This document shows, in pieces, positions 11,500 to 22,119 of a stretch of 64,000 bases of DNA. Every line of letters starts with the position of its first letter. Position 1 is the stretch's first letter. A program made the translations under genes and the position numbers. The DNA lies in assembly GCA_019633425.1 (NCBI GenBank), contig WSUB01000018.1, positions 315,699-379,698 of the forward strand, written 5' to 3'. Below the pieces are notes generated by a model. The model did no database searches. It had not been told where the DNA came from and worked only from the letters and a program-made list of their open reading frames with translations. The stretch comes from Tulasnella sp. 424. Its lineage: Eukaryota > Basidiomycota > Agaricomycetes > Cantharellales > Tulasnellaceae.

Positions 11500-13741
11500 T
11501 CACGCAAACTCTGCACCCCGAATCGCAGTTGGAGCCACCGCGTAGTCGAGAAGCCACAGCTCGCTCCTCGTTGTAGCCAACGCGATAACCCCATTTGCGT
11601 CGTCCAACGCCAGTGCCGAGATCTCGTGTGGGTGAATGGACATGGGCAACTTGAGTGTCCGGATAGCTTTTGGTGGCATGGGTCCCATCCACGGCGACTC
11701 TTGTCCCGACGTTCCAACCACTTGGGTTCCATCCTCCATGATAGCCACAACACCCGAAGAGCGCGGTGGGCCGTGAGTGGGGCAAGGGGCGCGGAGGGGT
11801 AAGGGGAAAGGAGGCTCTTCGAAGCTGGCGAGTTTGAGCTCGGCTGGATCCGTTGGCCTCTCTCCCGCAGCTAGCCATATAGCGTGACTGGCGCCCAATC
11901 CAACGGAGATGAGGTCGTTGCGCGAGGGACCTTGCCAGATTTCGCGCTTCTCGTCAAGGCAAGAGTGGAACGTCCTCCGAATGACGGGAGAACCGTCGAA
12001 ATCTCCTTTCTCACTACCTCCGAATTCCGACTGAGCGATGAGAGATGGGGAAGGCGTTTGCGAGGCTAGTGCAGCAGAGGTTGGGAAGTCGACTTCGCTG
12101 CCCCCGTGTGTGCTTCGAGGACTTGAATCACCAGGCGACGGGGCGTACGTGCCGGACGACACGGAACCAGCATCCGACGACTCGCTTCCACCATCCTCAG
12201 ATTGGTCCACTTGCTTGAAAGGGTCGAGGTACATGTGCGAGATACACCTGTGGTCCTGTCTGCCAGAGGGATCGGCGCCCAGCACGAATGCCATCGACAG
12301 AACCGAGATTTCGGAGTGACCTGGCTTGGTGACCGGGATCTTGGCCGCATCGATATCCTTCCACTTGGTCCGGAGGATAGTGTACGCGTTGTTGCACCCT
12401 TCGCAGAGTTCGGCTGTGTGGAATCGGTAATTTTGAACGGTTGAGGGGGGGACGTAGACGAGGCGCTGAGCAGCGGTGGGAGGTGAATGGGAGAAGAGGG
12501 GGAAGAGGTCGTCTTCGAAGCTGTAGGCGTACGATGAGGCGCCTGTGTTGTCTTCTGAGTAAAGAATGAGGTCGGCTTGATTTGCGATCGTATTGAGGTT
12601 GGGCTTCAGAGTCTGAAAACGGGAAAAACGGGGTCAGCAAGTGAACGCCTTGGCGCGTAGGAAGCTCACATACCACGGAAACGCCCGAATCCACATGCGC
12701 AGTGGTGTTGTCGGTGAAACGGGTCATGAGGAGCCCCGAGGTCTGTGTTGAGCGAATCACTGATATGAGACCAGCAACCTCCGCTGTCGGAGTCGCAAAA
12801 AAAAAAGAGTAGATGGAAAAAGGAAGTCAGGCGGACCGCGCATTAAGACAAAAGGGGGTAGGGGAACTGAGGTGCGGTTACACCACACGTACTTGTTAAG
12901 AACATGCCGGTAATCGGCGAGGTGATCAAGTGAGACGAGATCCCTTTGAATGAAGCGGCAGTGTATGTTGCCGAGTTTGGGAGAGTGAGGCGGAGGACGT
13001 TGTAGTGGGCTGGGATTTCGGGGCTAGTGCAGATCAGAGTCAGGTTCACGTCACTTCACTTGTGCGCAGGGAATGAATGAAAAAGTACCTGATGGTGGCC
13101 CGGTCTTCCGGACCGATTAATAGGGCGATTATGATAGCGCCCTCCGACACGGTCTCGGCGCGCCAGGAGCTCACTAGCCCTTGCGACCTATAGCTCGCGA
13201 CCTTCTTTCCCTTCACCGTATCCACGCACGTAATCAGACTCGTCGCCCGCATCCCGCCGCCGACGCTCAGAGTCAAGACGTATGGTGTGTGTGGGATCAG
13301 CAGGATGCTGACGATGACCTCGCTGGGGTTGAAGGCAATCATTTTGAAGGCAGGACGAGCCTCTGGCGCAGGTGACGTCCAGTTTTGCAGTAAAAGATTG
13401 GTTTTAATCGCCACCTCCATGAGTTCGGGTAATGAGAGAGTCGAGAGTTTGCGGAATTGAGAGATAGGGAGGGGACGCAGTTGCGCGAGACGCTTTAGAA
13501 CGACGATCCATGGTGCTTTGTGGTTGGTGAAACCGTAAAGAGCGCGGCAAGTCTATTCCCAAACAAACAAAGCCAGCCAAGGTGAGCACTTTCCCTTCCC
13601 ATCACCACCACCACTTGAGGAAAAAAGAAACGCGCGTACAGTTCGGAGAGATAGCAAGTCATGGGGCGTAAGTTGATGCTGCACGATTTCGAGCAAAATG
13701 TCGACGCCGATTGTGGCCAAACTGAGAGGACCGTCGGCCAT
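11500..13741 (-). CDS. F-box protein, uncharacterised
   Basis: The likely start at 13,741 gives MADGPLSLATIGVDILLEI, then QHQLTPHDLLSLRT and, after a short intron, CRALYGFTNHKAPW, which is a typical F-box. Such proteins recruit substrates to SCF ubiquitin ligases through Skp1. The remainder is a long chain of beta-like segments (VSILLIPHTPYVLTLSVGGG, VVAIMEDGTQVVG, ISALALDDANGVIALATTRSELWLLDY) that suggests a WD-like propeller, although no clear WD40 repeat can be called. A Ser/Asp-rich low-complexity insert (SEDGGSESSDAGSVSSG) lies before the last third. The last exon is long, 11,500-12,294 and beyond. The substrate is unknown. Confidence 0.78.
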
Positions 13742-16704
13742 GGCCCACCAGAAGGTCGGAACGCTTATGCTTTTAAACGACGACGTGGCGTATAAAAGCA
13801 CGGGTTGGGAGGGGTTTGCTGAGAGGACGATGGGCAGTCGAGGGGAAGGTCTGTGGTGTAATGGGGGCGAGTGGGTGTTATATAGGATGGCGGGAGAACA
13901 GAGGTGCGGTCTCATCGTTACACCAGAGATTCGGACCGTTGACGTCTCACTGCCCCTCCCCCGCTACTGTAAACAGGCCTTTCTTTCTCTTCACTCAAGT
14001 AACATCGCGTACTTGCGTGTTCATCCTACCAGGACCCCAATTGCATGCCCACACCCGTGGTTCCGCCACAGAGAGCCGGTCGGTCGCTCGAGGCCCCGCG
14101 ACTTGCGAGTCCACATCTCCCTCGTGGCCCAGGCCTTGTCGCTCTCTCTCTCTCCCTCTCTCCTCCAATCGCGGCCTTCACGGAACCACCCGCTTTCATT
14201 CACACAAGAACGCAGGAATCCTCACTCTCCCTATATTTCAAAATGAACACAGAGTCATGGGGGTGTGTTAACCTCGCTTGTCCAACCGGTCTTTCTTCGT
14301 CTCCTCCTTTTTTCCTTTTCCGTGTACGCGATCTCGAGTCGGTACCGTCAGTGGCCAATACTCAGCGTCGAGGCCTGATTTCACCTCAATACGTGCCTTG
14401 TTCCAGCGAGCTCGAGAACGTCCGCTCAGACCTGCCACGCACCCATCCCCACAGCGTCGGACGCGCTAGGTCGCCGCATGTCGGTGTCTGGCCTCCAATA
14501 TTAAACAGAGGCCATGCCTACTTTCTCGTTTCTGGGGGTGGTTCCTCAGTTTGTTCGGCTTATCGAATTTCCTTCCTTTTCCCTTTCCAAAGCAGGGTGA
14601 TTAGCAACGTCATCTCACTTGAGGTCCAGAAGAATCCACCGTTGTTCCCCGAATTTCGCGTACCCACACAAAAGAGTCTGATTCCTCAACTTCGGATCGT
14701 GCTGCCGATCCTTATTCAGGCGCGACATTGTGTCTTTTTTACTGCGTTTTGGTCATCAGTGGCGATGTAGAGCGGCAATTCGGTGGCAAGGGTACGACTG
14801 GGAATTGGGGTTCACACTCTGAGCCAAGTCTATCACCCACTCCAAAGGACGACAAGGCCTCACACCAAGGATGAGCTCGGATGGTGTATAAAGAGAAAAG
14901 ATCAGTAAAGATGTAATTACCAATCGTACCATGAATTTTTGCGCATGACTTTGCCCAAAAGGAATCTCCGTTCTCACCGCTCCACGGCAAATTACGCCCC
15001 TCCTCTTCTCGCGTCAGCTTATTAGTCCCGCTCCGGTCCACGCCGTCCGTGCCGAAGCAGGGAAAATCGCCGTTTTTCAGGCGGCGACTTTGTATTTCAG
15101 ACTGCGCCAATTCGCATGATGGTCTCGGTTAGACATGCAGGGGCGTCGGCGGCGCATCTCTCGCTTTGCGCGGGGGTGCGCAGCCCGTCTTTGGCGGATC
15201 TAAAGCGTTTGTGAAAATTTTCATATGCGCTCAACGACCACTCGTTACGCCCCCCTCTGACAATAAAAAATTGTAAAAAGGAAAGAACGTGTCAATCGGC
15301 TTCGGGGATAGGAACTTCGACTTCGACGACGGTTCGACCTCAGATAAAAAAACGTTTATCAAGGCCCCCTCGTTCAGTGCCGATGCCTCCACAGCAACAC
15401 ATGGGGGCTCGGACTTGGAAGAGATAACAGGAGGGGTTCTTCTCCACCTCTTCTTCTATTTTCTCGAACAGTCAACAACGCACAAGCGTCCGGATCTTCT
15501 ACCCGAGTGGTATCCATTGCCTTGCACCCGAGTTGCCTCAAATGTGGAAAGGTCGAAGGATCGACTTGTCGAAACGCGCGTACATACACACACACCAACA
15601 CCACATAGAAACCGAAACCCACCTCCGAAAAGGCTCTAAATTAGCTCCTAAGCAGAGGGGCAAGTTCGCTATCCGAATCCCGATCGTCGCCAAAACAAAC
15701 TACAGCAAGGAGGATATCGGATCCCAAGACCGGGACTCGGACGCTCGATAGGAGATCTTTCCATCAGTCGACTGGTGTTACCCAGCATAGCGATGACGTC
15801 CCAGACAACGATACAAGCTATCCTCTGTTTACACTGTTTCGATTGAAACGGATGCTAGGGACGCAAGAGGGCCTAGAACCATTCCGCCGAAGATAAGCCA
15901 GATTTCCCAGTTATCGCACCGCACTTGAGGGTGCATCGCACTTTCACGCACCTGCAAGTGAGCGGAATGACTAGATGTGATGCATGCCCCCCGGGTAATA
16001 TTTCCTTTTATTTATTCTTTATTTTACCTATCAGACTTTCGCAACAGGGACATCTAACGATTCTAACTTGGACCATCGTCGAAAGCGCCCATTAGTTCCG
16101 CGTTCAGCGACATCGTTGGGCAGGCGGTTCGCAGTTGAGATTCTTTTATCCCATGTAAAAGTGTGTCGTTCGAACTAGTTCTTCCGAGAGGGACGTTTTT
16201 GCCGTGCGTATTTTTCTGGTCTGATCGTGTTGACGACAGAGCCCAGGCCATCCGCATGTTATACATCGATTACTTCGAAGATCAAGAACAGTTCGTCTTT
16301 TCCAAATTCCACAAGTGATCTTGCCTCTCTCCTTTTAGATTGAGCCGGATTTTGTTTTATTTTTTTTCGATCTCAGAAATGAAACCGCGGCGCCTCAACG
16401 TCACCATCCTTCCGCTACAGGCTCGAACCAGCCGAGGTTCAGGATATGGGACTGATTATACCGCCGGCCATTGCCGTGCCTTGGGACTGACTCCCAAGCG
16501 AATCTCTTATCAGACCATTCCCATTGATCACTGAGTCGCGTTCCCTTGGTTGGTCTTTCCCCGGTGGAGCGCCTATGAGACCTGAGAGCAGATTGGAAGT
16601 ATCGGTGCCTCCCGAGAACGAGTCCTTCCGTCCCAACCCCAGGTTTTTCTCTTTCCCCTTCTCGTTCGTAACACGAGTCGGAGAAGCATGCCGCAGGAAC
16701 TGCG
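13742..16704. other. gene-poor stretch of about 3 kb
   Basis: No coding exon with a recognisable motif is seen on either strand. The largest plus-strand frame (14,045-14,770) is rich in Ser, Pro and Arg and looks like a composition artefact. CT-rich tracts occur at 14,140-14,170 and poly-T/A-rich strips at 16,000-16,030 and 16,350-16,380. The left edge holds the F-box gene promoter. Confidence 0.4.
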
Positions 16705-17414
16705 TGGCAGCAGATCGAAAACCGCAAGCTGCGAATCTCGCCTTGTCGTACCATGCCTTGGGCAGCAACCCGTTCCCCATTAACTCGTCGCATCGGAACA
16801 AGGCTACGACGGGCCCTCTATCCGAAGGTGTTCTGGCCTGGCCTATCCACACACAAGGCGAGCTAGCGGCTAACGCGGAGAAAACGTTTCTGCATTTAAC
16901 CCGCTTAGATACGAACAAAACCCAACTTGATTAATTAACCAAAAACTAAGAGACACTCTAAAGTGAAAAGTCAAAATCTTGATCCCCTTCAGTCAGCAAT
17001 CGAGTCTTGGCCTTGCAGGAAGATAAACACGCGACGATCTATTCACCTGCCTCGATGGGTCGAGAACGCCAGATCGGTCTAGTAGACAGGAACGCCGCGT
17101 GTAAGGCATTTGAGGGACAAGGTTTTTCTACTGAGGTCTAAACGAACGTCTTACCCCTTCAGGCAGTTTGGCAAGGGGGGGCGTCTGTTTTAGTCTTTAG
17201 GTGTGACTCGCTTGTTTCTATTTGCCAAAGAGGTACTCTGCCAGCAAGGTCAAAACATCTCTTTCAGGGAATTCAAAGGTCCTCCTTCTGTTTCTCCCAC
17301 AAGTCATTTTGGGTTCCTTTCACGTTCAACCCTCCTGCACGTTCGACCAACTTTTCGACATCCCTACTAGCCACTACACCATTTACGTAGATCCTGCTAG
17401 AGTGTTTTGAAACG

Positions 17415-19376
17415 ATGCCCAAACGCCCAGATACACCTCCAATTCACACTGGAACTCATCTTGTGACTATTTGGAACCCTTGGCCGGCTGATATACGTGT
17501 TGATCCTAAAAAGTAAGCCCTCTACCAGTCCTAGAACAGAATTCATCACATTTACCTCTATTTCATTAGGGGTATCCATCCTGATGACTGCAGAGATCTC
17601 GTTCGCTGGGTTAGCTGCATCGTCGGTGTCGACAACGTGCTGTCCATATACTGGAAGCCGAAGGCGAGTCCATCCATGAACCGTCTCCCGCGGATTGAAT
17701 GCCGGCTCAAGATAAACTTACCTTATAGTCAAAAGATACAATTATCGTAGAAATCGACGATTTCAATAACCACAAGGGGAGAATATTAGGTGAACATCTC
17801 TGGATAAACGTGTTCAAGACAATGGTAAGGATATAGCTTTCCGTATTGTTAAGACTTTATGTTTTGACGGGAACGATTTACTGTTCCAGCAAGTCGAAGA
17901 TAAACAAAAGTCGTCTAAACTTTTCCTCTGTCCTCTGGGCAACTACCTTGCGCTCGAGAAACAGAGTAAGAAGGATGACTCTCTTCCCGCGGGGACCTCC
18001 AGCCAACTGAGGCATCCGAATTTACAACAGGGTGGAGGGAGACGACTGTGAAGCCTGAGTGGTTCAAAAGTTGGGACCCGAACAGGAACGGAATGGTGCA
18101 CATGCCTTACCCCAAGGTGCGCTCCCAAAGCCATCTAATACACTAAATTCTGCACGAAAGTTTGACTCGGTTACGCAATCTAGAGTACATGGTGTGATCT
18201 CCCTGACCATCATGGCATCGACGAATTCTGCGGCAAGATTCCTGTGAGTCTCTTCCCAGAGGAAGAGGCTAAACGAAACAAGCCCAAAGAGCCAGTATTG
18301 CCTGAGAACGAGCTATCCGCTCTAACTACACGTGAGGCTTCTTTCTGACAATTTATTCATGTGTCTGGTCTAACCTACAACATACTCCACATTTCTAGCG
18401 GGCGCATCTGGATGGAACAACGCTCGAGAAGAAGGGAAACGAATTCCGAATGCGCGAGTTCGTCCAACGCTTGACCCCGCCTCAGTTCCGCAGCCTAAGC
18501 AGCCTGTGGCCCGAAGTGCGTACCTTGAGTCAGAAAAACCAAATGCGAGGGATGCTAATGATTCTGGCCATTCAGATTATCGCAAAGTCGATGCAGTCAC
18601 AACAGAGCAGAGTATGCGCGCGGTGCTCGGCCCTCCTCCGGCACCCAAACCCATCGCACTGGACGAGAATGGTCTCCCAAACTTGAAACCCGAACAATTC
18701 GACTGGTTCGAGGATGTAGAAGACCAAGACGACGGAGCCGAGTGGAGACTACAAGAACCCCCGAACTGGGAATTCAGTCAGGTCTCCATCGCGGAGAAGC
18801 CATCACCGAGCGTGAATTCCAGCGACATTCCGTGGCATGTAGGTCCTTCATGGGATGATGACGAGTCAGAAGCTCCAGCACCGGTGGCTTCGACATCTAA
18901 AACACCTGAACGAAGCAAGTACCGATTCCATTTTCGTTGTCAACTGGATCCTGAGCAGACTCTGACGCTTGTCTCACAGAGCCATCCCCCGCGTCTCCCC
19001 CGCCCGCCAGCAAGCCTGGAGCATGGCAGAAGAAGCCACAACCTGGTGAGCTCGAGGACCTCCCATAATCATAAAAACAAAGGAGCCTGATACGAGCTTA
19101 AACCAGCACGGAACGCATGGTCCAGCGTCGCGGCAGGTCCGAAATCACCAGCGAGTGCTAAGCCGTCTCCAACTGCGCCAAGCAAGGGATCGGATGCGGA
19201 ATGGCAGGCGGCGGGAAAAGGGAAAGGTGAATATTTGCGGGTTGCTCTATGTCGACTCTATGTATGCTTGGAGCTGACCGCGTTGATAATTAGGGAAAGC
19301 AACGCCCAAGGCCGCTTGGGGAGGGGCAAACAAGGGAAGAGGCGCGGGGAGAGGACAGCAGAAAGCCAGGCCTTGA
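17415..19376 (+). CDS. uncharacterised basidiomycete protein, copy A (intact-looking)
   Basis: I do not recognise this family. The start MPKRPDTPPIHTG is at 17,415. Phase-consistent introns join: HLVTIWNPWPADIRV to GIHPDDCRDLVRWV, then IIVEIDDFNNHKGRIL, then SSKLFLCPLGNYLALEKQ, then WRETTVKPEWFKSWDPNR, then WCDLPDHHGIDEFCGK. A long exon follows with NWEFSQVSIAEK and acidic Trp-rich blocks (FDWFEDVEDQDD, PSWDDDESE). The C-terminus is Gly/Arg-rich (GGANKGRGAGRGQQ) and ends TGA at 19,374-19,376. The early VDNVLSIYW...IIVEIDDF stretch could be an RRM-like fold, and with the RG tail this hints at RNA binding, but that is inference. One splice junction near 18,915-18,980 was not resolved. The duplicate downstream keeps the same intron positions. 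Confidence 0.65.
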
Positions 19377-19407
19377 TGTGCCCACGCGTGAATGGATAAT
19401 CGCCGCA

Positions 19408-19644
19408 AGGCATGAATCGATGATGCCGTCGACACGAAGATCGGTCACGGCTGCTTCAGTCCCTAATCGTAGTGCCCAGGACTTGGCTGAGAGCGAGTTA
19501 TAGATTTGGTTGGTCGATGTGTTGAGTGTGCCATGGGTTTCGTTCTGCAAAAACGACGTGAGTCAATGAAACATTTACCAAGACCTTGCGAGGCATACGT
19601 CGATATCGACGCCCCAAGTCCTACCTGCAGCATTTTCGTGTTTG
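19408..19644 (-). pseudogene. CCT8 3'-end fragment created by duplication
   Basis: This minus-strand segment repeats the C-terminal coding part of the intact CCT8 gene at 22,190-22,408 (STNQIY, SAKSWALRLGTEAAVT, TWGVDI) including the intervening intron. It stops abruptly inside the exon at HENAA. The last 14 or so residues and the stop seen in CCT8 are lost, through a deletion of about 170 bp near 19,408. It cannot be expressed as a chaperonin subunit. Confidence 0.85.
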
Positions 19645-20249
19645 TGGCAGCAGATCGAACTGCAAGCTGCGAATCTTACCTTGCCGTACCATGCCTTGGG
19701 CAGCAATCCATTCCCTAGTAACTCGTCGTATCGGAACAAGGCTACGACGGGCCCCGGGCCCTCTTCCGAACGTGTTCTGGCCTGGCCTATCCACACAAGG
19801 CGAGCTAGCGGCCAACGCGGAGAAAACGTTTCTGCATTGACCCGCTTAGATAAGAACAAAACCCAACTTGATTAACTATGTAACCAAAACTAAAAGACAC
19901 TCTAAAGTGAAAAGTCAAAGTCTTGAGCTTTGTCCCGTTCAGCTAGCAATCGAGTCTTGGCCTTGCAGGAAGATAAACACGCGTGCGACAATCTATTCAG
20001 CTGCCTCATGGGTCGAAAACGCCAGATAGGCCTTAAGACAGGAACGCCGCGTGTAAGGTGTTTGAGGGACAAGATTTTTTCTACTGAGGCCTAAACGAAT
20101 GTCCCACCCCTTTAGGTAGTTTGGCAAGGGGGCGCGCGTCGTTTGAGTCTTTAGGTGTGACGCGCTTGTTTCTATTTGCCAAAGCGGTACTCTGCACTCC
20201 AGGTCAAACATCTCTTTAAGGGAATTCAAAGATCCTCCTTCTGTTTCTC

Positions 20250-20259
20250 CTATATATAA
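20250..20259 (+). promoter_or_regulatory. TATA-like tract upstream of gene X copy B
   Basis: A TATATATAAG tract lies about 120 bp upstream of the former start codon of copy B. The same place in copy A reads CCACAAG and has no TATA. So the two promoters have diverged: copy A lost the tract or copy B gained a TA expansion. Confidence 0.4.
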
Positions 20260-20374
20260 GTCATTATGGGTTCTTTCACGTTGGGTCCTCCTTTAAGTTC
20301 GACCCACTTTTCGACCTCCCTACGTACCAGCTACCACACCATTGACGTCTATCCGACCATATTCTTTTGAAACG

Positions 20375-21991
20375 GTGCCTAAACGCCCAGATACACCTCC
20401 GATGCACACTGAACCTCATCTTGTGACTATTTGGAACCCATGGCCGGTTATGCGTGTTGATCCCCAAAAGTACGCGGTCTACCAATTGCAGAACAGCTTG
20501 ATTCGTCATGTTTACGTCTATTTCACCAGCGGTATCCATCCTGATGACTGCAGAGATCTCGTTCGCTGGGTTAGCTGCATCGTCGGTGTCGACAACGTGC
20601 TATCCCTATACTGGAAGCCGAAGGCGAGTCCCTCTGAACTATCTCCAGCACATTGAATGCCGGCTCAAGATGAACTTGCCTTATAGTCAAAAGATACAAT
20701 TATCGTAGAAATCGACGATTTCAATAATCACAAGGGGCGAATATTAGGTGAACACCTCTGGATAAACGTGTTCAAGAACGTGGTAAAGATCCCGCTTTCC
20801 GTTTTCTTAAGACTTTCTTTTTTGACGGGAACGATTTACTGTTCCAGCATGTCGAAGACAAACAAAAGTCGTCTAAACTTTTCCTCTGTCCACTGGGCAA
20901 CTACCTCAAGCTCGAGCAACAGAGTAAGAAAGATGACACTCTTCCCGTGGGCATCCCCAGCCAACTGAGGTACCCGAATTTACAATAGGGTGGAGGGAGA
21001 TCAAAATAAAGGCCGATTGGTTCAAAAGTTGGGACCCGAACAGAAACACGATGGTGCACATGCCTTACCCCAAGGTGCGCTCCCAAAGCCATCTAATAAA
21101 CTGAATTCTGCACGAAAGTTCGACTCGGTTCCGCATTCTAGAGCAACTGGTGTGATCTCCCTGACATCCACGGCATCGACGAATTCTGCGGCAAGATTCC
21201 TGTGAGCCTATTCCCCGAAGAAGAGGCTAGACGAGCCAAGCCAAAAGAGTCAGAAACGTCTGAGAAGAAGCTATCCGCTCAAACTACACGTAAGGCTTCT
21301 TTCTGACGATAACTTATTACATGTCTGATCTAACCTACCATATACCCCACATTTCTAGCGGGCGCACTTACATGGAACAAACGAATTCCGAATACGCGAG
21401 TTCGTCCAACGCTTGACCCCGCCTCAGTTCCACAGCTTAAGCAGCCTGTGATCCGAAGTGCGTATCTTGTGTTAAAAGTGAGGGACGCTAATGATCTTGG
21501 TCATTAGATTATCGCAAAGTCGAGGTAGCCACAACAGAGCAGAGCATGCGCGCGGTGCTCGGCCCTCCGGCACCCAAACCCATCGCATTGGACAAGAATG
21601 GCCTCCTAAATTTGAAACCCGAATATTTCGACTGGTTCCAGGACGTAGAAGACCAAGACGATGCAGCCGGGTGGAGATTACAAGAACCCCCGAACTGGGA
21701 ACTTAGTCAGGTCTCCATGGCAGAGCAGCCATCAACGAGCGTGAATGCCTGCGATAATGCATGGTATGAAGGTCCTTCGTGGGACGATGACGAGCCAGAA
21801 ACTCCCAGCACTGGCGGCTTCGTCATGTAAAGCACCTGAAAGGTGAATATTACGGGTCACTTTATGTTGACTCTAAGGATTCTTGGCGCTGACCGCGTTG
21901 GTGATTAGGGAGAGCAACGCCTCAGGCCGCTAGGGGAGAGGCAAACAAGGGAAGAGGTGTCGGGAGATGACAGCAGAAAGCTAGGCCTTGA
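20375..21991 (+). pseudogene. gene X copy B, decaying duplicate
   Basis: This copy matches copy A across all exons with conserved intron positions (for example HVEDKQKSSKLFLCPLG, WREIKIKADWFKSWDP, NWCDLPDIHGIDEFCG). The start codon has changed to GTG (20,375); the next in-frame ATG is 27 bp further on. A one-base insertion near 21,801 shifts the frame and leads to TAA at 21,828. About 310 bp covering the proline-rich exons is deleted, and the Gly/Arg-rich end now contains stops. Many differences in the first half are silent, so decay probably started at the 3' end. It is probably a pseudogene, or at best a truncated protein. Confidence 0.75.
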
Positions 21992-22119
21992 TATGCCCAC
22001 ATGTACCATAATCGCCGCAAGGCATGGATCGATCACTTCCACTCGCGGATACATAAGGATTTCCAAACAAAACTTCCATATACATTGCAAACTGCGTCGT
22101 TCATCTGGTGTGGATTCAT

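Larger units (their letters stand above)
16705..19644. repeat. tandem segmental duplication, unit 1
   Basis: This unit of about 2.94 kb begins at TGGCAGCAGATCG and ends inside CCT8-derived sequence, where it abuts the same word at 19,645. It contains about 700 bp of 5' flank, the whole unknown gene X (17,415-19,376) and an amputated piece of the CCT8 3' end. Similarity to unit 2 runs through exons, introns and flanks, so this is a DNA duplication, not retroposition. Confidence 0.88.

Noticed and set aside
11168..11878. Minus-strand frame of 236 codons overlapping the F-box gene end
   Set aside because: It overlaps the real F-box exon on the same strand in another frame and is low in complexity.
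14045..14770. Plus-strand open frame of 241 codons
   Set aside because: Composition is Ser/Pro/Arg-rich with no domain, no exon continuation and no support from the neighbouring frames; it is probably random openness in GC-rich non-coding DNA.
16439..16934. Opposed open frames at the start of duplication unit 1, with look-alikes at 19,575-19,875
   Set aside because: They resemble each other only because the DNA is duplicated. Frames differ in length and carry no motif, and the region is the 5' flank of gene X.
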